Notes: a model not told the origin generated them from the letters alone. Positions 11,587-23,570 are shown, counted from the first letter of the stretch. The stretch is DNA of 64,000 nucleotides from Sesamum alatum (GCA_034509735.1 JACGWO010000001.1:31933966-31997965), one strand, 5' to 3'. Translations and numbers: made by a program.

Positions 11587-13747
11587 TTAAAGAATCGGGT
11601 ACGGCCGGGGAACGCAACGGAAGCGTAAAAAAATGTGAAATTAAAGCATAATTTAAACGTATTCAAAGGGGTGTTCCCTTTGAAGTTCCCGGGCGTTTGG
11701 TGTTTTTCAAGAGCATAACAACATAAAATAAACATGTTGGACATGTGGCTAAAGGAATACAAACAAAAGATACAAGAATATAAATAAGAACCTACCTTTT
11801 GTTTCACAAATGTAGCATCGGTTCTAGCTTTGTTCCCTTTACGTTATCTTGTTCCGTTCACTTGAGAATTCAACATAGAATTCCTCTAAGTATTGTCCAC
11901 ACCTCACAAGGGATTCAAACTATAGTTTATTGCTAGATAAAATATAGTTTGAGAAGAAGAAATCAATTCCAAAGCAACACTATCATTTAGAGATCTTTAG
12001 AATGTTTTAAGTTCTTTCTTTCCAAAAGAAATGAACTCTTAGAGAGAATTTTCAGAGGCGTTTTTGGCTAAAAAATCTCCAGCAAACATTGAAGCATGTT
12101 ATGTATCTTTGTGTAGTGTATTTTTGTGTGTAAGTAGGAATTTATGAATTTAAAATTCAACCTCCATCAATAAACCTCCAAGGCTAACTTCCACATATAC
12201 ACATGGAGAACCACCTACACATGCACCTCACATGGCCTATACACATTAGGAGAAAGCTCCAAATTCTCCTACAACATGCTTCAACTTGTATAAGATGTGG
12301 ACTTGAATTCCATGCTTTTGCACTTTATTAATCTATTTAAATTAAAGTCCAAACAAGAATCATTGGGAATTAATTAATCTAATTAATCTCAATCCAATTG
12401 AATCCCAATAGTTTATTTAATCCAATTAAATAAATATAAGTCCAAATTAAGAATAATCGTTCCAATTAATTATTCTAGCCAAAACCCAATAAATTAATCC
12501 AATTAATTTAAAGGTTCTTAGTCCAAAATTAACTAATCCAATCAATTAATCTTGGACCATCCATCAAATGGATTTTCCAATAAATATCCAATCATTTATT
12601 TTCTCTCTTGAATAAATTTAATCCAATTAAATTTATTCGCTTCTTCTAGAATTAATTTCAAATTAGTTCCACCAAATCCAAAGTGATTTGTGTGTGACTC
12701 ATTAGGTTCACCCTCAGCTAGACTTGGGCTTGTGTCCAACACAATTGGTCAATTAAATCCAATTTAATTAACTATTTTTCCAATTAACCCTTAATCGGAA
12801 AAACGCTGTCACCATGGGTGGCCGTCTAGCAACGGTCCATGGCACTAGAGACTAGGTGAATGTTGGCGTGAACATTTAGGCTCCCGAGTTCCATACGAGT
12901 ACAGTCCTTCCATTGTCCATCTCCCAGTCTAAGTCTAGGGCATGGAATTGGGCGTCGGTTCCCATCCTGGACTAGACAACTATGCTCAATAACTCGAGAC
13001 ATGTTTTCTCTGTTAATCAACGTAGGAAACCATTCCCTACTCGACCAATCGTTGTGGCCACATACTTAAAGAGTTTAAACCATCTCAGAGCATAGGAGAC
13101 TCGACTGTCATATTCTAACAGGTGACGGATCCTATCTTGGAATCTATCGTCCTCAATACATATTCCGACTACACTGGATAAGACTTATGATAAACGTATC
13201 CCAGATACGGACATCTCTTACCGGACCCTAGATAAGCCTTCATATGCATGTGACTGCCATGATTCCTCAAGTTCGAGGACTAATCTCGTACTATCGGAGC
13301 CGGGAATTCCAGCCATACCGACCAAGCCTCCAAGGCTTCCATATGACGATTCCCGCGAGTCAGTTCAGTCAGCTGGCACCCTTGTCAACTAACCCACTAA
13401 TATTGCATAGACGTCCAACGTCTGTCGTCGATGAAACACGGCACTCATCCAATGAATGCAATCCTTAGTGCAAGTCTTTATAGGACCCTCGATGCCCTGT
13501 CTCGAGGCCCTCGACTTGGAACATTTCAGACCAACCCTCAGAAGTTGGTTTCATAGCTGTCATCCAATGCGTAGCCCAACTACATGGGTTATCCAATTGG
13601 TCTGTGGGCATTTGTTGTGATGTTAAAACGCCGTTTAACGTAATCAATAAGCACAACAAATCAATATTCATCAAGTCAATATTACTTCAATAAAGATTGC
13701 TAAATAGAATGGTAATGCAGGTATGGTTCTGGTCACCTATTCTAACA
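11587..13747 (-). repeat. 5' LTR of element A
   Basis: A 2161-bp LTR in minus orientation, collinear with 2283-6496 minus its insertion, with small deletions near 12200 and 13660. Near its outer end, 13705-13729 holds a 25-bp patch that differs from the other LTRs and copies flanking DNA at 13907-13931. The outer end CTAACA lies at 13747, followed by the ATTTT duplication. Confidence 0.93.
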
Positions 13748-13906
13748 ATTTTTGTATTACTTATGCTAAAAATCATGATAGTGTTCTAAGATCATTTAAA
13801 TTGAACTTTACTGGTAGATTTTTGTATGGAAGAATGGTTCTAAAAAATTTTGAAATCTGTGCATGGTAAAATCTTAGACTTCATTTTGATGCGGATTACT
13901 TAAGTA

Positions 13907-13931
13907 TAGAATGGTAATGCAGGTATGGTTC
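13907..13931. repeat. Flanking source of 25-bp patch in A LTR
   Basis: This 25-bp stretch, starting TAGAATGGTAATGCAGG, is identical to 13705-13729 inside the 5' LTR of A, about 200 bp away. The other LTRs of this family carry a different sequence there. Confidence 0.85.
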
Positions 13932-14076
13932 CAAATGTATGTCCCTAAATCTATGGCTGGTTTAGGTCCATCTTCGCGGAAGCGTGCAATTCTTTCTTTC
14001 ACTTCTTATTCATTTTATTTCTGTTTGATCTTTCTCTCTCTTTCTTCTAATCTTACGACGACTCCATATAGTCTTC

Positions 14077-14359
14077 AGGGATAATTACATTTCCATTTCC
14101 TGACCTATAGTCCATTTACACAAATCATCCATGCCTTTTGCATAATTACATAAACCACCCTTGATAGCCAAAAAATAAGGATAATTTGTGTAATAATATC
14201 GATACATTTGAGGGGTGTAAGTGTAATTTTATAAAAAAATATGGATAGTTTGTGTAAATGATACTTACATTCTAGTCAGTGTATGTGTAATTATTCAAAA
14301 GACAAGAATGATTTGTGTAAACAGAACATAAGTTAGGCGGTGTAAATGTAATCATCCCT
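14077..14359. mobile_element. MITE-like inverted-repeat element, 283 bp
   Basis: The ends are AGGGATAATTACATTT (14077-14092) and AAATGTAATCATCCCT (14344-14359), inverted repeats with one mismatch in 16. The interior repeats 'atttgtgtaa'-like words in both orientations and has no coding capacity. A target duplication is not clear, so the superfamily is left open. Confidence 0.6.
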
Positions 14360-15295
14360 AATCTTTAATCCCTCTCCCGGTCAACCTTATGACACGTTCA
14401 ATTTTCACACAAATAATTTGTCTCGAGTCCCTGACAACTGTACCGACACTGTTTTATTTATGTACCTATGTCGTTGAAATGCAGTGATGTAAGATCTATT
14501 TTTTTTTTTTTGTCTATGTTATCATTATGGAACTGCATGTATTGGTTGGTTAATGGTGATCAACTGAACTGCCTCAACTTTTTTGCCATTTTTCTTGATG
14601 TTCATGACACATTTCTGAGGTGTATGGGTATCCAAAATGTCGTATTCTTGCTAATTTAATCATGTCATACTATGATTTGGTTTGACCAGATATTATTTGA
14701 GTAAGAATTCTCCGTCATACTATTGCTTGCGGCCTTGCCCTAGTGTGGGGGATATAGTTTTGGTGAATTTGGATATATGATTTTACCTCCACTTTTTAGA
14801 ATTCATCTGAAGTTAGTTTAGTTAAGTTGGTACTCTAGAAAAGATGTGAAACTTTTGATGAGGAAAAGAATGACCGAGTATCTTGCATCCGGTGGTTTAT
14901 TGATTGTACATACAAACAACAGAAAGTGATAATTGATTATGCTAGAAAATTTAAAATAAAAAGTTGGGTTTACTTGATGCAGAGTGTAGTTTCGTATTTA
15001 AAAAGGCTAGCTTTATTATAAAATATTTGGATTTAGTACAATTTATTCCTTTACCCCCGCGTGATTTAGTGTTATTCATGTGCATTTTCTTTATTTTCTT
15101 TATTTTTTATATATTTAACTATAAAATTAACTTTATTTAAAAACCGTTGAATTTGATTGGATTTAAGGTCCAAATTCAACTAATAAGATCAACGGCCTAG
15201 ATTTTCTTCAATTCAAATCAAGAGTCTAGATTTAAAATTGCATATTTATGTAATATATATTTATATATATTTTAATTAAAAAACATATATAATGT
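14360..15295. other. Intergenic, no gene recognised
   Basis: AT-rich DNA without a supportable coding region. Short open stretches such as 14468-14659 have no recognisable domain and low coding character. A remnant of a host gene or intron cannot be excluded. Confidence 0.4.
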
Positions 15296-15361
15296 ATTTA
15301 TATATATATATATATAAATATAGAATAACAATTATATACATATAGAGAGAGAGAGAGAGAG
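15296..15361. repeat. (TA)n and (GA)n microsatellites
   Basis: A run of TA dinucleotides at about 15299-15317 is followed by a GA run at about 15343-15361, which leads into the G-rich minisatellite. Confidence 0.9.
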
Positions 15362-15473
15362 GGGTTGGAAGGCGGCGAAGGCCAGAGACGGGGGGCTTAA
15401 GGGGGAGGGCCGGCGACGGGTGGGAAAAAGGGGAGGGTCGATGAAGGGATAATTGAGGGTATGGGGAGGGGGT

Positions 15474-15610
15474 GACGACAAGTTTTGGGGGAATGGGGAG
15501 GAGGGGCCACGATAGGTTTTTGAGGGCAGGGGAGTTGGGGCCGCGGCGAGTTTCGGGGGAAGGGGGAGGCGGGGCCGCGATGAGGGGCAATGCTGGGGTG
15601 GAGGGCAGCC
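15474..15610 (+). repeat. G-rich 34-35 bp minisatellite
   Basis: Four consecutive units (15474-15508, 15509-15542, 15543-15576 and a diverged 15577-15610) each follow the plan 'purine start, GTTT, G-run, GGGGA-G, GGGGCC'. The surrounding 15360-15620 is strongly purine-biased on the plus strand, with many runs of four or more G. Proline-rich open frames on the minus strand are a by-product of this composition. Confidence 0.75.
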
Positions 15611-15619
15611 ATTGGGGTG

Positions 15620-16295
15620 TAGCAGGGTGGATGGGGGCGCCAATGGCGATTGGGTTGCTTTTTCTTTCTTATGAAAAGAACAAGAAGAGGTATATATTAT
15701 AAAAAATACTAGTCGTTGTGACATGCCGTTCCTACGTGCATATAATATATATTCTTTCGTGCTTTAAAATATATTATTATAAATAAAGGCAAAATATAAA
15801 TCAGTACATCACATTAAAAAAAAAAGAGAAAGAAAGAAAAATTAATTTATCAATTAATGTAAAATTTGGAAGCTAAATTTGCTTCATTTGAAAAAAATAC
15901 AGGAAGGTAATTTGGTATTTCTTTTATCTTTTGCATAAGGTGCCGCATATTCCATGTGATAGGGGTAGCTTGCATTTTTCCTTCAAATCTTTTGCAGTGT
16001 ATAGGAAAATGTTCTTTCCATAAAACAAATATTTTGGAGATGTATCCCCATGATTAAGGATTTTCCCAGAAATGCAAATATTTTTCAAAGTGGATTCGGT
16101 ACAGATTGAGAAACATTATTTGTTGGATGTTACTCTTGAGCTGAAATCTTTGTTTTCATAATCAGACTTGCAAACATAGGAAATGTTTTTGCATGTTCAG
16201 CTGAAAATAAATTCTCAAAGAAAGCACCTCTTTTCTCATTTTCAGTTTTTCCCTATTTCTTTGAAACCAATAGAACTCTAGGCGTAACAGCTTAA
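15620..16295. other. Intergenic, no gene recognised
   Basis: AT-rich sequence without coding signal. A partial copy of the dispersed 'GGAGGTAATTTGC / GTGATAGGGGT' repeat is visible at about 15900-15980. Confidence 0.4.
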
Positions 16296-16632
16296 GGGGC
16301 AATAATCGGGTTTAATGCAGTTTACCCCTGTGATATTGCACAGTAATTAGATTTAATGCAATTTACCCTGGTAATATTGCACAATGATTGGGTTTAATGC
16401 AATGTACCCCTGTGATATTAAAAATAAGCAAATTATCCCCTATGAAAAACAAATATCAATTTACCCCTTTGTGTTTTTTAAAATGAGGAAATTTACCCAA
16501 AAAACACTAGGAGCTAAATTACTTCATCTTAAAAAGCAGAAGGAGGTAAATTGTTATTTTTTTTTAATGTGGAGGTAATTTGCTCATTTCCAATATCACA
16601 TAGGGTTGCTTGTATTTTCCCCAATAATTAGT
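16296..16632. mobile_element. Inverted-repeat element with internal AATTTACCCC repeats
   Basis: The left end contains CAATAATCGGGTTTAATGCA and the right end (16585-16630) is its imperfect inverse, including CAATATCACATAGGG. Inside the left arm is a 60-bp-scale tandem array of three units with the core GGGTTTAATGCA-TTTACCCCTGTGATATT (about 16308-16420). No coding sequence. A related inverted pair follows at 16735-16950. Confidence 0.55.
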
Positions 16633-16734
16633 AACCGTGTGAATGTACTGCAGTGATGGAAGTTCATGCTACTAAGTTTGTGAAGGAATTTCAAACGTTT
16701 TGATGTCCAATGTGTGGACTCCCCTTTTCTGTTA

Positions 16735-16950
16735 TTTATTTTGGGAAAAAATGCAATTTACCGCCCAATAATTACCTCTTTTGGAAAGATAATTAGCAAT
16801 TTACCTCCTAGACAGTGAGGTAAGTCTAAGAAGGTAAATGGCTTTATTTTAAAAGCATAGGGAGATAAAGTGCTATTTATTTTTTTATGGAAGGATAATT
16901 TACTTATTTATAATCATGAGGGTAAATTGCATTAAACCCTTTATTCTGAT
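16735..16950. mobile_element. Second inverted-repeat element of the AATTTACC family
   Basis: The left end AATGCAATTTACC (about 16750) and the right end GGTAAATTGCATT (about 16920-16935) are inverted. The interior has 'GGAGATAAAGTGC / GGATAATTTAC' words in the same style as 16296-16632, 1905-2020 and 56806-56900. No coding capacity. Confidence 0.5.
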
Positions 16951-17800
16951 GAATGCCATGACAAACACAACCTTTTACATAGCACTTATAGTAGACTACC
17001 TTTATCCTCCTGTAGATTCTACTGCAAATTTCATTTTCTATCTCTGGCTATCATGTTATTAGTTGATTTATAGGGTAAGTGAAGGTTCGTTTGAGTTTGG
17101 TAACTATGTTAGCGAGACTGAGGACTTAAGATCTCTGTTGTTGAGTACTTCAATGGAATAAATTGTCCAACAGTTGCGGTTCATAGGCATAGTAAAGGTA
17201 AACCAAATCTTCAAATCTAAATATCTTATAATGCTGCAATGAACATTCTTTTTGAGCATGTAGTATTCATAAAATAAACTTGTTGTGTGCTACATGACGA
17301 GATGGTTGCTGAATGATCAAGAAAAGGAAAATTTACTGTTGATTATACGTCTAAGGCTTTTAATGTATGTAATAAAATTTTGAAAGTGTTTTTGAAGAAT
17401 AAATTGCGTAACCCTCAGTGTAAATGTACCGAAGATGATCAAATTAGTACCGGAACATTTTAAATGCAGATTGGGGTGCCGGTTCACTTAATTTGTCATC
17501 ACACTCCCAAAAAATTATTTCTAAAGGTGGTGTTGATGGTACAAGTAGCCAAGAGGGAGTTCCACCTAGATTTCTCAGGGTGTAAGTTGGGAAAACTCCC
17601 ATTTTTAATGAGAAGTTACAGCTACCTTACTACTATTGGAGAAGTTGTGAACAAATGTGTCTATTGCGAGTTTGTGAATGTAAGAAGTTGTCTCTTTCCT
17701 TTCACCCTGAAACTTTGTATACTTTTTTCTTTTTACTTTTATTTATTTGGATTTTATGGTTAAAAATTTTCAAATTATGATCGTAGTAAAAGTTAATGTA
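16951..17800. other. Intergenic, no gene recognised
   Basis: An open stretch at 17464-17763 shows no recognisable domain and has a hydrophobic, low-complexity C-terminal part; I do not call it a gene. Nothing else is supportable. Confidence 0.35.
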
Positions 17801-17809
17801 AGGTGTTAC

Positions 17810-18158
17810 TGGTACAACTCGAACTTTGTAGCAAAAGCTAATGACTTTGCTTTTGCTACAAAATTGCATTGTAATGAAAGCTATTTTTCGAACAAATACC
17901 CATGTAATGGCTACAACTCAACAACCGTAACAAAAGATAGTGAATTTTGTCACTGTTTTTGCGACGAAAATGATGTCGTAATAAAAGTGTATTTTTCGTA
18001 GCAAATACCCTTTCCTATGAATTTTGTACGTAGAGATGCATTTGCTACGCCAATAATCCCTACGTCCAAAATTCCTAGGGAATTCATAACAAGAAGGTTT
18101 TGGCCACAAATTTTGCCCCTTTGCTAAAATTTCTGCATGAGCCATTTTTACTGTAGTG
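17810..18158. mobile_element. CACTA-like terminal fragment
   Basis: The right end reads ACTGTAGTG, the inverse of a CACTACAG-type terminus, at 18150-18158. The interior repeats 'TTTGCTACRAAA'-style words in both orientations, as expected of CACTA subterminal regions. No clear left terminus or target duplication is visible, so it is a non-autonomous or truncated copy. Confidence 0.45.
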
Positions 18159-18159
18159 T

Positions 18160-19635
18160 TCCCTTGTTGTGCTTACTTCTCAACTAATTTGCAAGTTATT
18201 TAGTAGTGGTTTTTGAGATGCAAGCTTCATATTTGGGATGTATTTTGTCGTGTAATATTTCTCTTTAAATATGAAAAAGTTTGGTTTGTTTGTGATTTCT
18301 AAATATGTGTAATGTTTCTCTTCAATGAAGAAATTCTGTTTGTTTGTGATTTCTAAATCTGCTGCAAGAGGACCTTATTCCTGGTTTATATAATTTTGCA
18401 TGGGCTGCTAAAAAAATAGCATTCAAGCAAAAAAATTGCTGCAAAATATTGAAGCACAGAAAGTGCCAACAATTGAAGTAAGCATAGCTTAATTGGTTTA
18501 GCATAAATCATATGCTTGTTCAACCAATTGCATAATATACCAGCTTCTAGCATTCAAATTGTTTCCAAAGTGTTATATATGATATACAAAAAATAACAAC
18601 CAGGAAAGACACATATGCTCAAAAATACAATTGGCTCCAAAATTCAGTTCATGTTTCCAATTCAAGGTTGTTTGTCTACTAGCTTCTTGGACTTCTGGAC
18701 ATTATCTTGAATGAGGCCATTGTCGCATTTGCGTTTGTCATAGTAACAAGCTTTTTTCCTCCCTTGGTCAGAATTGGCATTCTATTTGTGCTTCCAGTAG
18801 CTTGACTCTTCGCACAACTCAATTTGGACAACATTGGATGGTTGGGCAGGAATGGAGGAGGAGCCCTTATGTTCACTAACTTGAAGGGTTGGGGGAATGA
18901 ATTTGGGAAATGCAGGGGTTACCCCATTCCACCCTTAGGTACATGCAGTGGACAAGACTGTTGTTGTGGCTTTTCTTTTCCTTTCACACTTATTGCAGTT
19001 GCATAAGAATACAACATAGGAATCAGACCTAGAGAAGGAGACCACAAAATAAACAAAAAAACATGTTTCTTGAATAAAAAATACCTGAGCCCCAACAAAA
19101 TTCAGTAAATGGTCCCCCTTTACACAACACCAGTCACAAAGCACATAAAAATCCGAAAAAGAGAAAAAAATGTTGAAGGACAATTACTAACACAACGCAT
19201 TATACAAGATAATACTTTTATTCTTATTTCAACCATCTAAAATCTGATCAGAAAATAAACTTACCGCACGTAGGGTTTTAACACTCGATTAAGTCATCTA
19301 GGTGCCTCGACATTATGAAGTCAAACTCCTTCCACGCCAAAATGCTCTTAAGCTTCTTGGTCCGCCATTATTTCAACAAAAAGATTTTTTTTAAAAAAAG
19401 GCAATTTTGAGAGAATTTTTAGGGCTTCTGAGATATTAAGTCTTAGGGATTGGAATGGCATTATGAAGATCATTATTGAAGACTGAAGTCAACTAGAGCA
19501 ACACATGCTTTAGACTTTCCCTCTAAGGTGAACTCATAATGATCATAACGAGTACGAAAAGTTGATTTTGGTATATCTTTTTCTGTTATTTTCAACTGTT
19601 AATACCCAAACCTCAAATCAATATTTGAAAATGTA
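18160..19635. other. Intergenic; one unexplained minus-strand open stretch
   Basis: A minus-strand open stretch at 18679-18876 (65 codons, motif TKGGKKLVTMTNANATMASF) resembles the tail of a transposase-like protein, but I cannot name the family. A stop lies just upstream at about 18920. The rest has no coding signal. Confidence 0.25.
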
Positions 19636-19639
19636 GTAG

Positions 19640-19965
19640 CTCCCTTCAACTGTCTAGTAGATCATCAATTTTTGGTAACGAATAATTTATTTTTCACTGT
19701 CACCCTATTCAATTGTCAGTAATCGAAGTACAACCTCATACTACCGTCTTTCTTTTTTAAAAATAATACTGGTGCTCCCCACGGTGAAGTACTCGATTTG
19801 ATAAACCTTTTCTGTTCATTTTTTAAACTTTTGTAATTCTACTTGGGCCAGTATTTATGGTCTAATAAAAATTAGGGTAACTCCCAGAAAAGTTGCTATA
19901 GTAAAGTCCATTTCTCTATGTGGTGGCAACCCCGGTAAGTTATCAGGAAATACTTCACGAAAGTT
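19640..19965 (-). pseudogene. Ty3/Gypsy reverse transcriptase relic
   Basis: Minus-strand reading recovers, with stops and shifts, the pre-RT motif PDNLPGLPPHRE (about 19915-19950), an AELQ-like segment, and the RT entry motif [12 protein letters not shown] (about 19745-19790) followed by [11 protein letters not shown]. These are typical of Ty3/Gypsy elements whose pol continues from protease into RT. Only about 110 codons survive; neither LTRs nor the catalytic YxDD region are visible. It is unrelated in wording to the Tat element at 33-37 kb, so it is a separate, older insertion. Confidence 0.7.
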
Positions 19966-19982
19966 CCCGCTAATGCATGCTC

Positions 19983-20180
19983 AGAGCATGTGCATGTACT
20001 GTTAATTTTTTTGACAAAAAACTATCAGTTGCGATCAAATGTATCCAAAATTCCCGATTTATGACGTTTTTGGTATCTTAGAGAGCACGTGCGCGTGGCG
20101 TTAATTTTTTGACAAAAACTATTAGTTGGGATTAAATGTATCCAAAATTCCAATTTTAAAACGTTTTTTATAATCTCTGT
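19983..20180. repeat. Tandem duplication, about 99-bp unit
   Basis: Two head-to-tail units (about 19983-20081 and 20082-20180) share 'AGAGCAYGTGC', 'TTGACAAAAA', 'AAATGTATCCAAAATTCC' and 'ACGTTTTT' in order. Diverged, non-coding. Confidence 0.75.
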
Positions 20181-20904
20181 GTGGAAGTAAAAACGTCAAC
20201 CCTATCCTATGGGATAAAAAAAGTTATTTTACCCATAATTGTGATGAAGTATTCCTCCCAGGGTTCTATCAATTGGTGCTTAATTGCAGCACCCTCAAAA
20301 GGAACCAATAAAGCACAAAACTAAGAAGAGTTCTGTGAGAAAAGAAAAACTTTGGGCAATATCTATACTATTATAAAAAAAAAAAATCTTTTGGCTACCA
20401 ATTTTTGAAAGCCCATATTTACCCTTCAATTCTTCTTTTGTCTTAAAAAAATTATTGGTCAGAAAAGTAACTTTATTATTTTTTCCTCTCAACCCACTAT
20501 ACCACATTTCTCTCACCTCACTCCATGTTCCTTTCTTCTTACAAACTTTTGTTATTCTCATTCCTTCATAAATTTCTCTTTTCTTTTCATCTCACATAAT
20601 TCTTTTCTATATATTCGCGAGGATCGCGTGCGGCAACGACTAGTTAGTGTAAGAGTTGAGACTGACTTTGGTACATTTTAGGATGCTACTTCTAAAGAGG
20701 AAATTTAGTGAGGAAGGACAAACTATTTTTAGCAAAAGCTTGTACGTCTTTTCTAATTGTGCGCCCATCGATTGGCTGAAATAGATGTTTGGTTACAATG
20801 AATTTCCCAGATTCTCGGATCAAAAGACAAGTGTCCCTACACAGTAGTACTATGTTTTCCTTAGCTGCAGACTATTTATCTTAAGGATAGTTACAACGCT
20901 TTTA

Positions 20905-21410
20905 TCTTATAATTTAATGTAATTATACGTAATTTTTTTATAATTTAAAAAATTACATTTATTACTTTTCAGGTTTATTTTCCTCTAATAAATAAGTTCA
21001 CACGTTAGCAAAAATTTATCGAAATTGCTGATATTAAAAAAAAAAGTTGGATAAAAAATTAATTTACCCTGGATTGACTTATTACTGACTTATTGCAGAT
21101 CGAACAAATCTTTTTATAACCAAATTATCCTTATACATCTTCACACGTTAATGCATGCGATGATGTACATCTTCACCTTTATAAGAGTAATTATCCAGAA
21201 AAGATTTGTTTAACCTACAATAAGTCTGTACTAAGTCAATCGAAAGTAAATATCGATTCTCATTCAATTTTTTATTTAATATCAATAAATTCGGTGAATT
21301 TTAACTTACGGGGTGACCAATTTATTCGATAAAAGCAAACCTCAAGAGTATTTAATATAATTTTCCAAACCACAAAGTAATTACACCAATTCTCATGAAA
21401 GGTTGTATAA
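20905..21410. mobile_element. Fold-back element with long imperfect inverted arms
   Basis: The left arm (about 20905-21135) and right arm (about 21170-21410) are imperfect reverse complements over some 200 bp. Paired landmarks are GATTGACTTA and ACAAATCTTTT in the left arm and their complements at about 21195-21245, TGATATTAAA and its complement near 21275, and AATAAAT/ATTTATT further out. The loop holds 'ATGCATGCGATG'. No coding sequence. Confidence 0.65.
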
Positions 21411-23570
21411 AGTGCTTACTGTAAAGGGTTGTAATTGCACCAAATCTCATCAAAAAATGTAGATGTAATCACAAAAAATGTAGATGTAATTTTTCCTTTA
21501 AGCTGTGTTTACCGTCCCCTACTAAGCAAGATAAAGTGCCTAATATGGAAGAGTCCAGCGTTTACAGAAAATTTCACCGGCCCGCTACTAAGCCATCCAG
21601 CTCTCAATTAACCCATACTCGCACCTCTACAACAGTATGGCTTGGGACGTGATATTAACAATATGTGGGGCCCACTTCAAACTCGCACTACTTTTTTTTT
21701 TTTCCTTCTTTGTCCTTATAACTCGCCTACATTAGTCTATTTTGCCCACTTGTCAACCAAATTTCACTTCACCTTTCATTAATGAGCTGACAGAAAGTAG
21801 GTGAAATTAAATGCATTATTGATGATTTCTCTCTCCTTCATATATGTCTTCTCGCACCCTCTACCTTGATGCTTCCTCTCCCTCTTTATTTTAAACAATT
21901 TATATGATGTCCAATTACCAGCTTCATCTATATTATTCAAAATAAGTTGAAATCATCTTTCTCGCGGTCTATCTAGGCTTGCATCCGAAGTGGAATTGGG
22001 GTTTATTTAGCAAGCCGCAATTTAGGAGGATTTTTGCATTTTTAGGAAATGTTTGGAAGTGTGAATACCAACAAGTTCTACCAAAGAAGTATAACTGATT
22101 AATGTAAGTAGATAAAAATTAGTCCTACAACAGGAATAACGATGGAAGGGAGAGAATCATAATCTAGTTCCTTGGGTAAAGGCTTTCGAAAGCACAAGAC
22201 GATAGATCTTCAGGGCAAAAGCTTTCGGAATTTGACAAAAGAGATTGAAGTGAGGTGAGTGTTCTACTACCAGATTGTTTTGTAAAGGTGATTTGACAAT
22301 AGACAACCACAGTGAGACGCGATCTCCCTCACCACATCCCCATCCTCCTTCCCCGGCCTCTTCTCACGACAACCTTCGATCTCAACTCGGATGACTCCGC
22401 CGCTAATTCCATCCAACAAAAAGTTAAGCTTATAAGGAAAAAAATTTCAAGAGATCTGACACTAATCTTTCGATTAAAATGAGAATGGAGGAGAGAGAGT
22501 GAGGAAAGTGGCCTAGTATTCATATGGACAAATAGATAAATTGAGGGGGTAATCATGTTCGGAGTAGCAGATTGTAAACTATGAGCAACTTATGTATCCA
22601 TATAATTCAAGGTATAATGCATACAAGATAAACAATGGGTGGGATAATATTATAGAGATTATTGATAATAGTATACCTCTAACTATAATACGAGATAATC
22701 CAATATGGGCCAGTAAACATGACCTTATTTTACAAAGGAAAATTAAACATGAGTTTGCAACAATTAAAACAAGAGAGTTGGGCTCATGCATAGCGGGCTT
22801 CTTTATTTTCTTCTTTTGGGCCGTCTGCTGGGTTTAAGGATCACCCTTCACATCGGGGGCATGTACCCAATATGGGTGTTGTTTTCTTCGGTTCAAGCAT
22901 CCACAGTGTCATTGAGGAGTACAATTTTCAACCTCATTTCCACTTTATTTTCCACTCGTACGGAATTTTTTATTTATCGTCGATTTGATTTTACTCCATG
23001 AACACCTAAATTTAATAATTATAAAAACTTAGAGGTCTATCACGTCCTTTTTTTTTTTTTTTAAGTCAAATGAAAATATTATATTAGAATATTCCTTCAA
23101 ATGTATAATATTATTAGAATTCATATTTGATTGATTAATAGAAAATAAAGATGATCAACCCATTAGAAATCATATGTAATCTATGATCTATTTGGACTTA
23201 ATAAAATACAACCTATACTGAATTCATTATGCTAACAACTTTGTCAATTGCATTCTATTATTAAAAATGATTTTTGAATGATTAGTAATAAATTTAACAT
23301 GAAAAAATCCATTTATAATCTAGTCACATTTACATAAAACGCAATCCACATTGAACCTAAATTAAGGAATTTTAAGCCCAATTCAATGCAAAATTAAATG
23401 GGTTAGGTTGGAACTATAGATTTGAATTCATTTTGCCAACCAGCATGGCGGATAGGGTAATTCTCTAATCGGCTACTAATTAGACAAAAGCGCGACTCAA
23501 AGGTAGAAATAATATATACTCTTGTAATAGGAATTTTTCTATTTTTATATAAATTAAGTTTAAGAATACT
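21411..23570. other. Intergenic, no gene recognised
   Basis: No open frame here carries a recognisable domain. The minus-strand stretch at 22329-22556 and the plus-strand stretch at 22592-22837 are short and of atypical composition. A degraded host gene is possible but not supported. Confidence 0.35.

Larger units (their letters stand above)
2283..13747 (-). mobile_element. Copia LTR retrotransposon A, defective
   Basis: Two LTRs in the same minus orientation (2283-6496 and 11587-13747) flank about 5.1 kb of internal DNA. The LTR outer end reads TGTTAGAATAGG on the minus strand. A 5-bp duplication ATTTT lies at 2278-2282 and 13748-13752. A polypurine tract borders the 3' LTR, and a degraded initiator Met-tRNA primer site borders the 5' LTR. 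The internal order on the minus strand is leader, gag, pre-integrase, integrase, RT, RNase H, which is the Copia order. All coding parts carry stops, shifts and deletions. Element B at 36957-47992 is a close relative in the opposite orientation. Confidence 0.93.

Noticed and set aside
13244..13468. A 'conserved protein' seen at 5932-6183, 13244-13468 and 37269-37520
   Set aside because: Repeated only because these are copies of the same LTR; no start context, no domain, and indels change the frame.
15276..15724. Proline-rich open frames of up to 130 codons on the minus strand
   Set aside because: They arise from the G-rich minisatellite and the GA/TA runs; several frames are open at once and none shows a domain.
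17464..17763. 99-codon plus-strand open stretch as a host gene
   Set aside because: No domain, hydrophobic low-complexity end, no splice or promoter support.
22329..22556. 75-codon minus-strand stretch with a basic C terminus
   Set aside because: Short, no recognisable family, and composition explains it.
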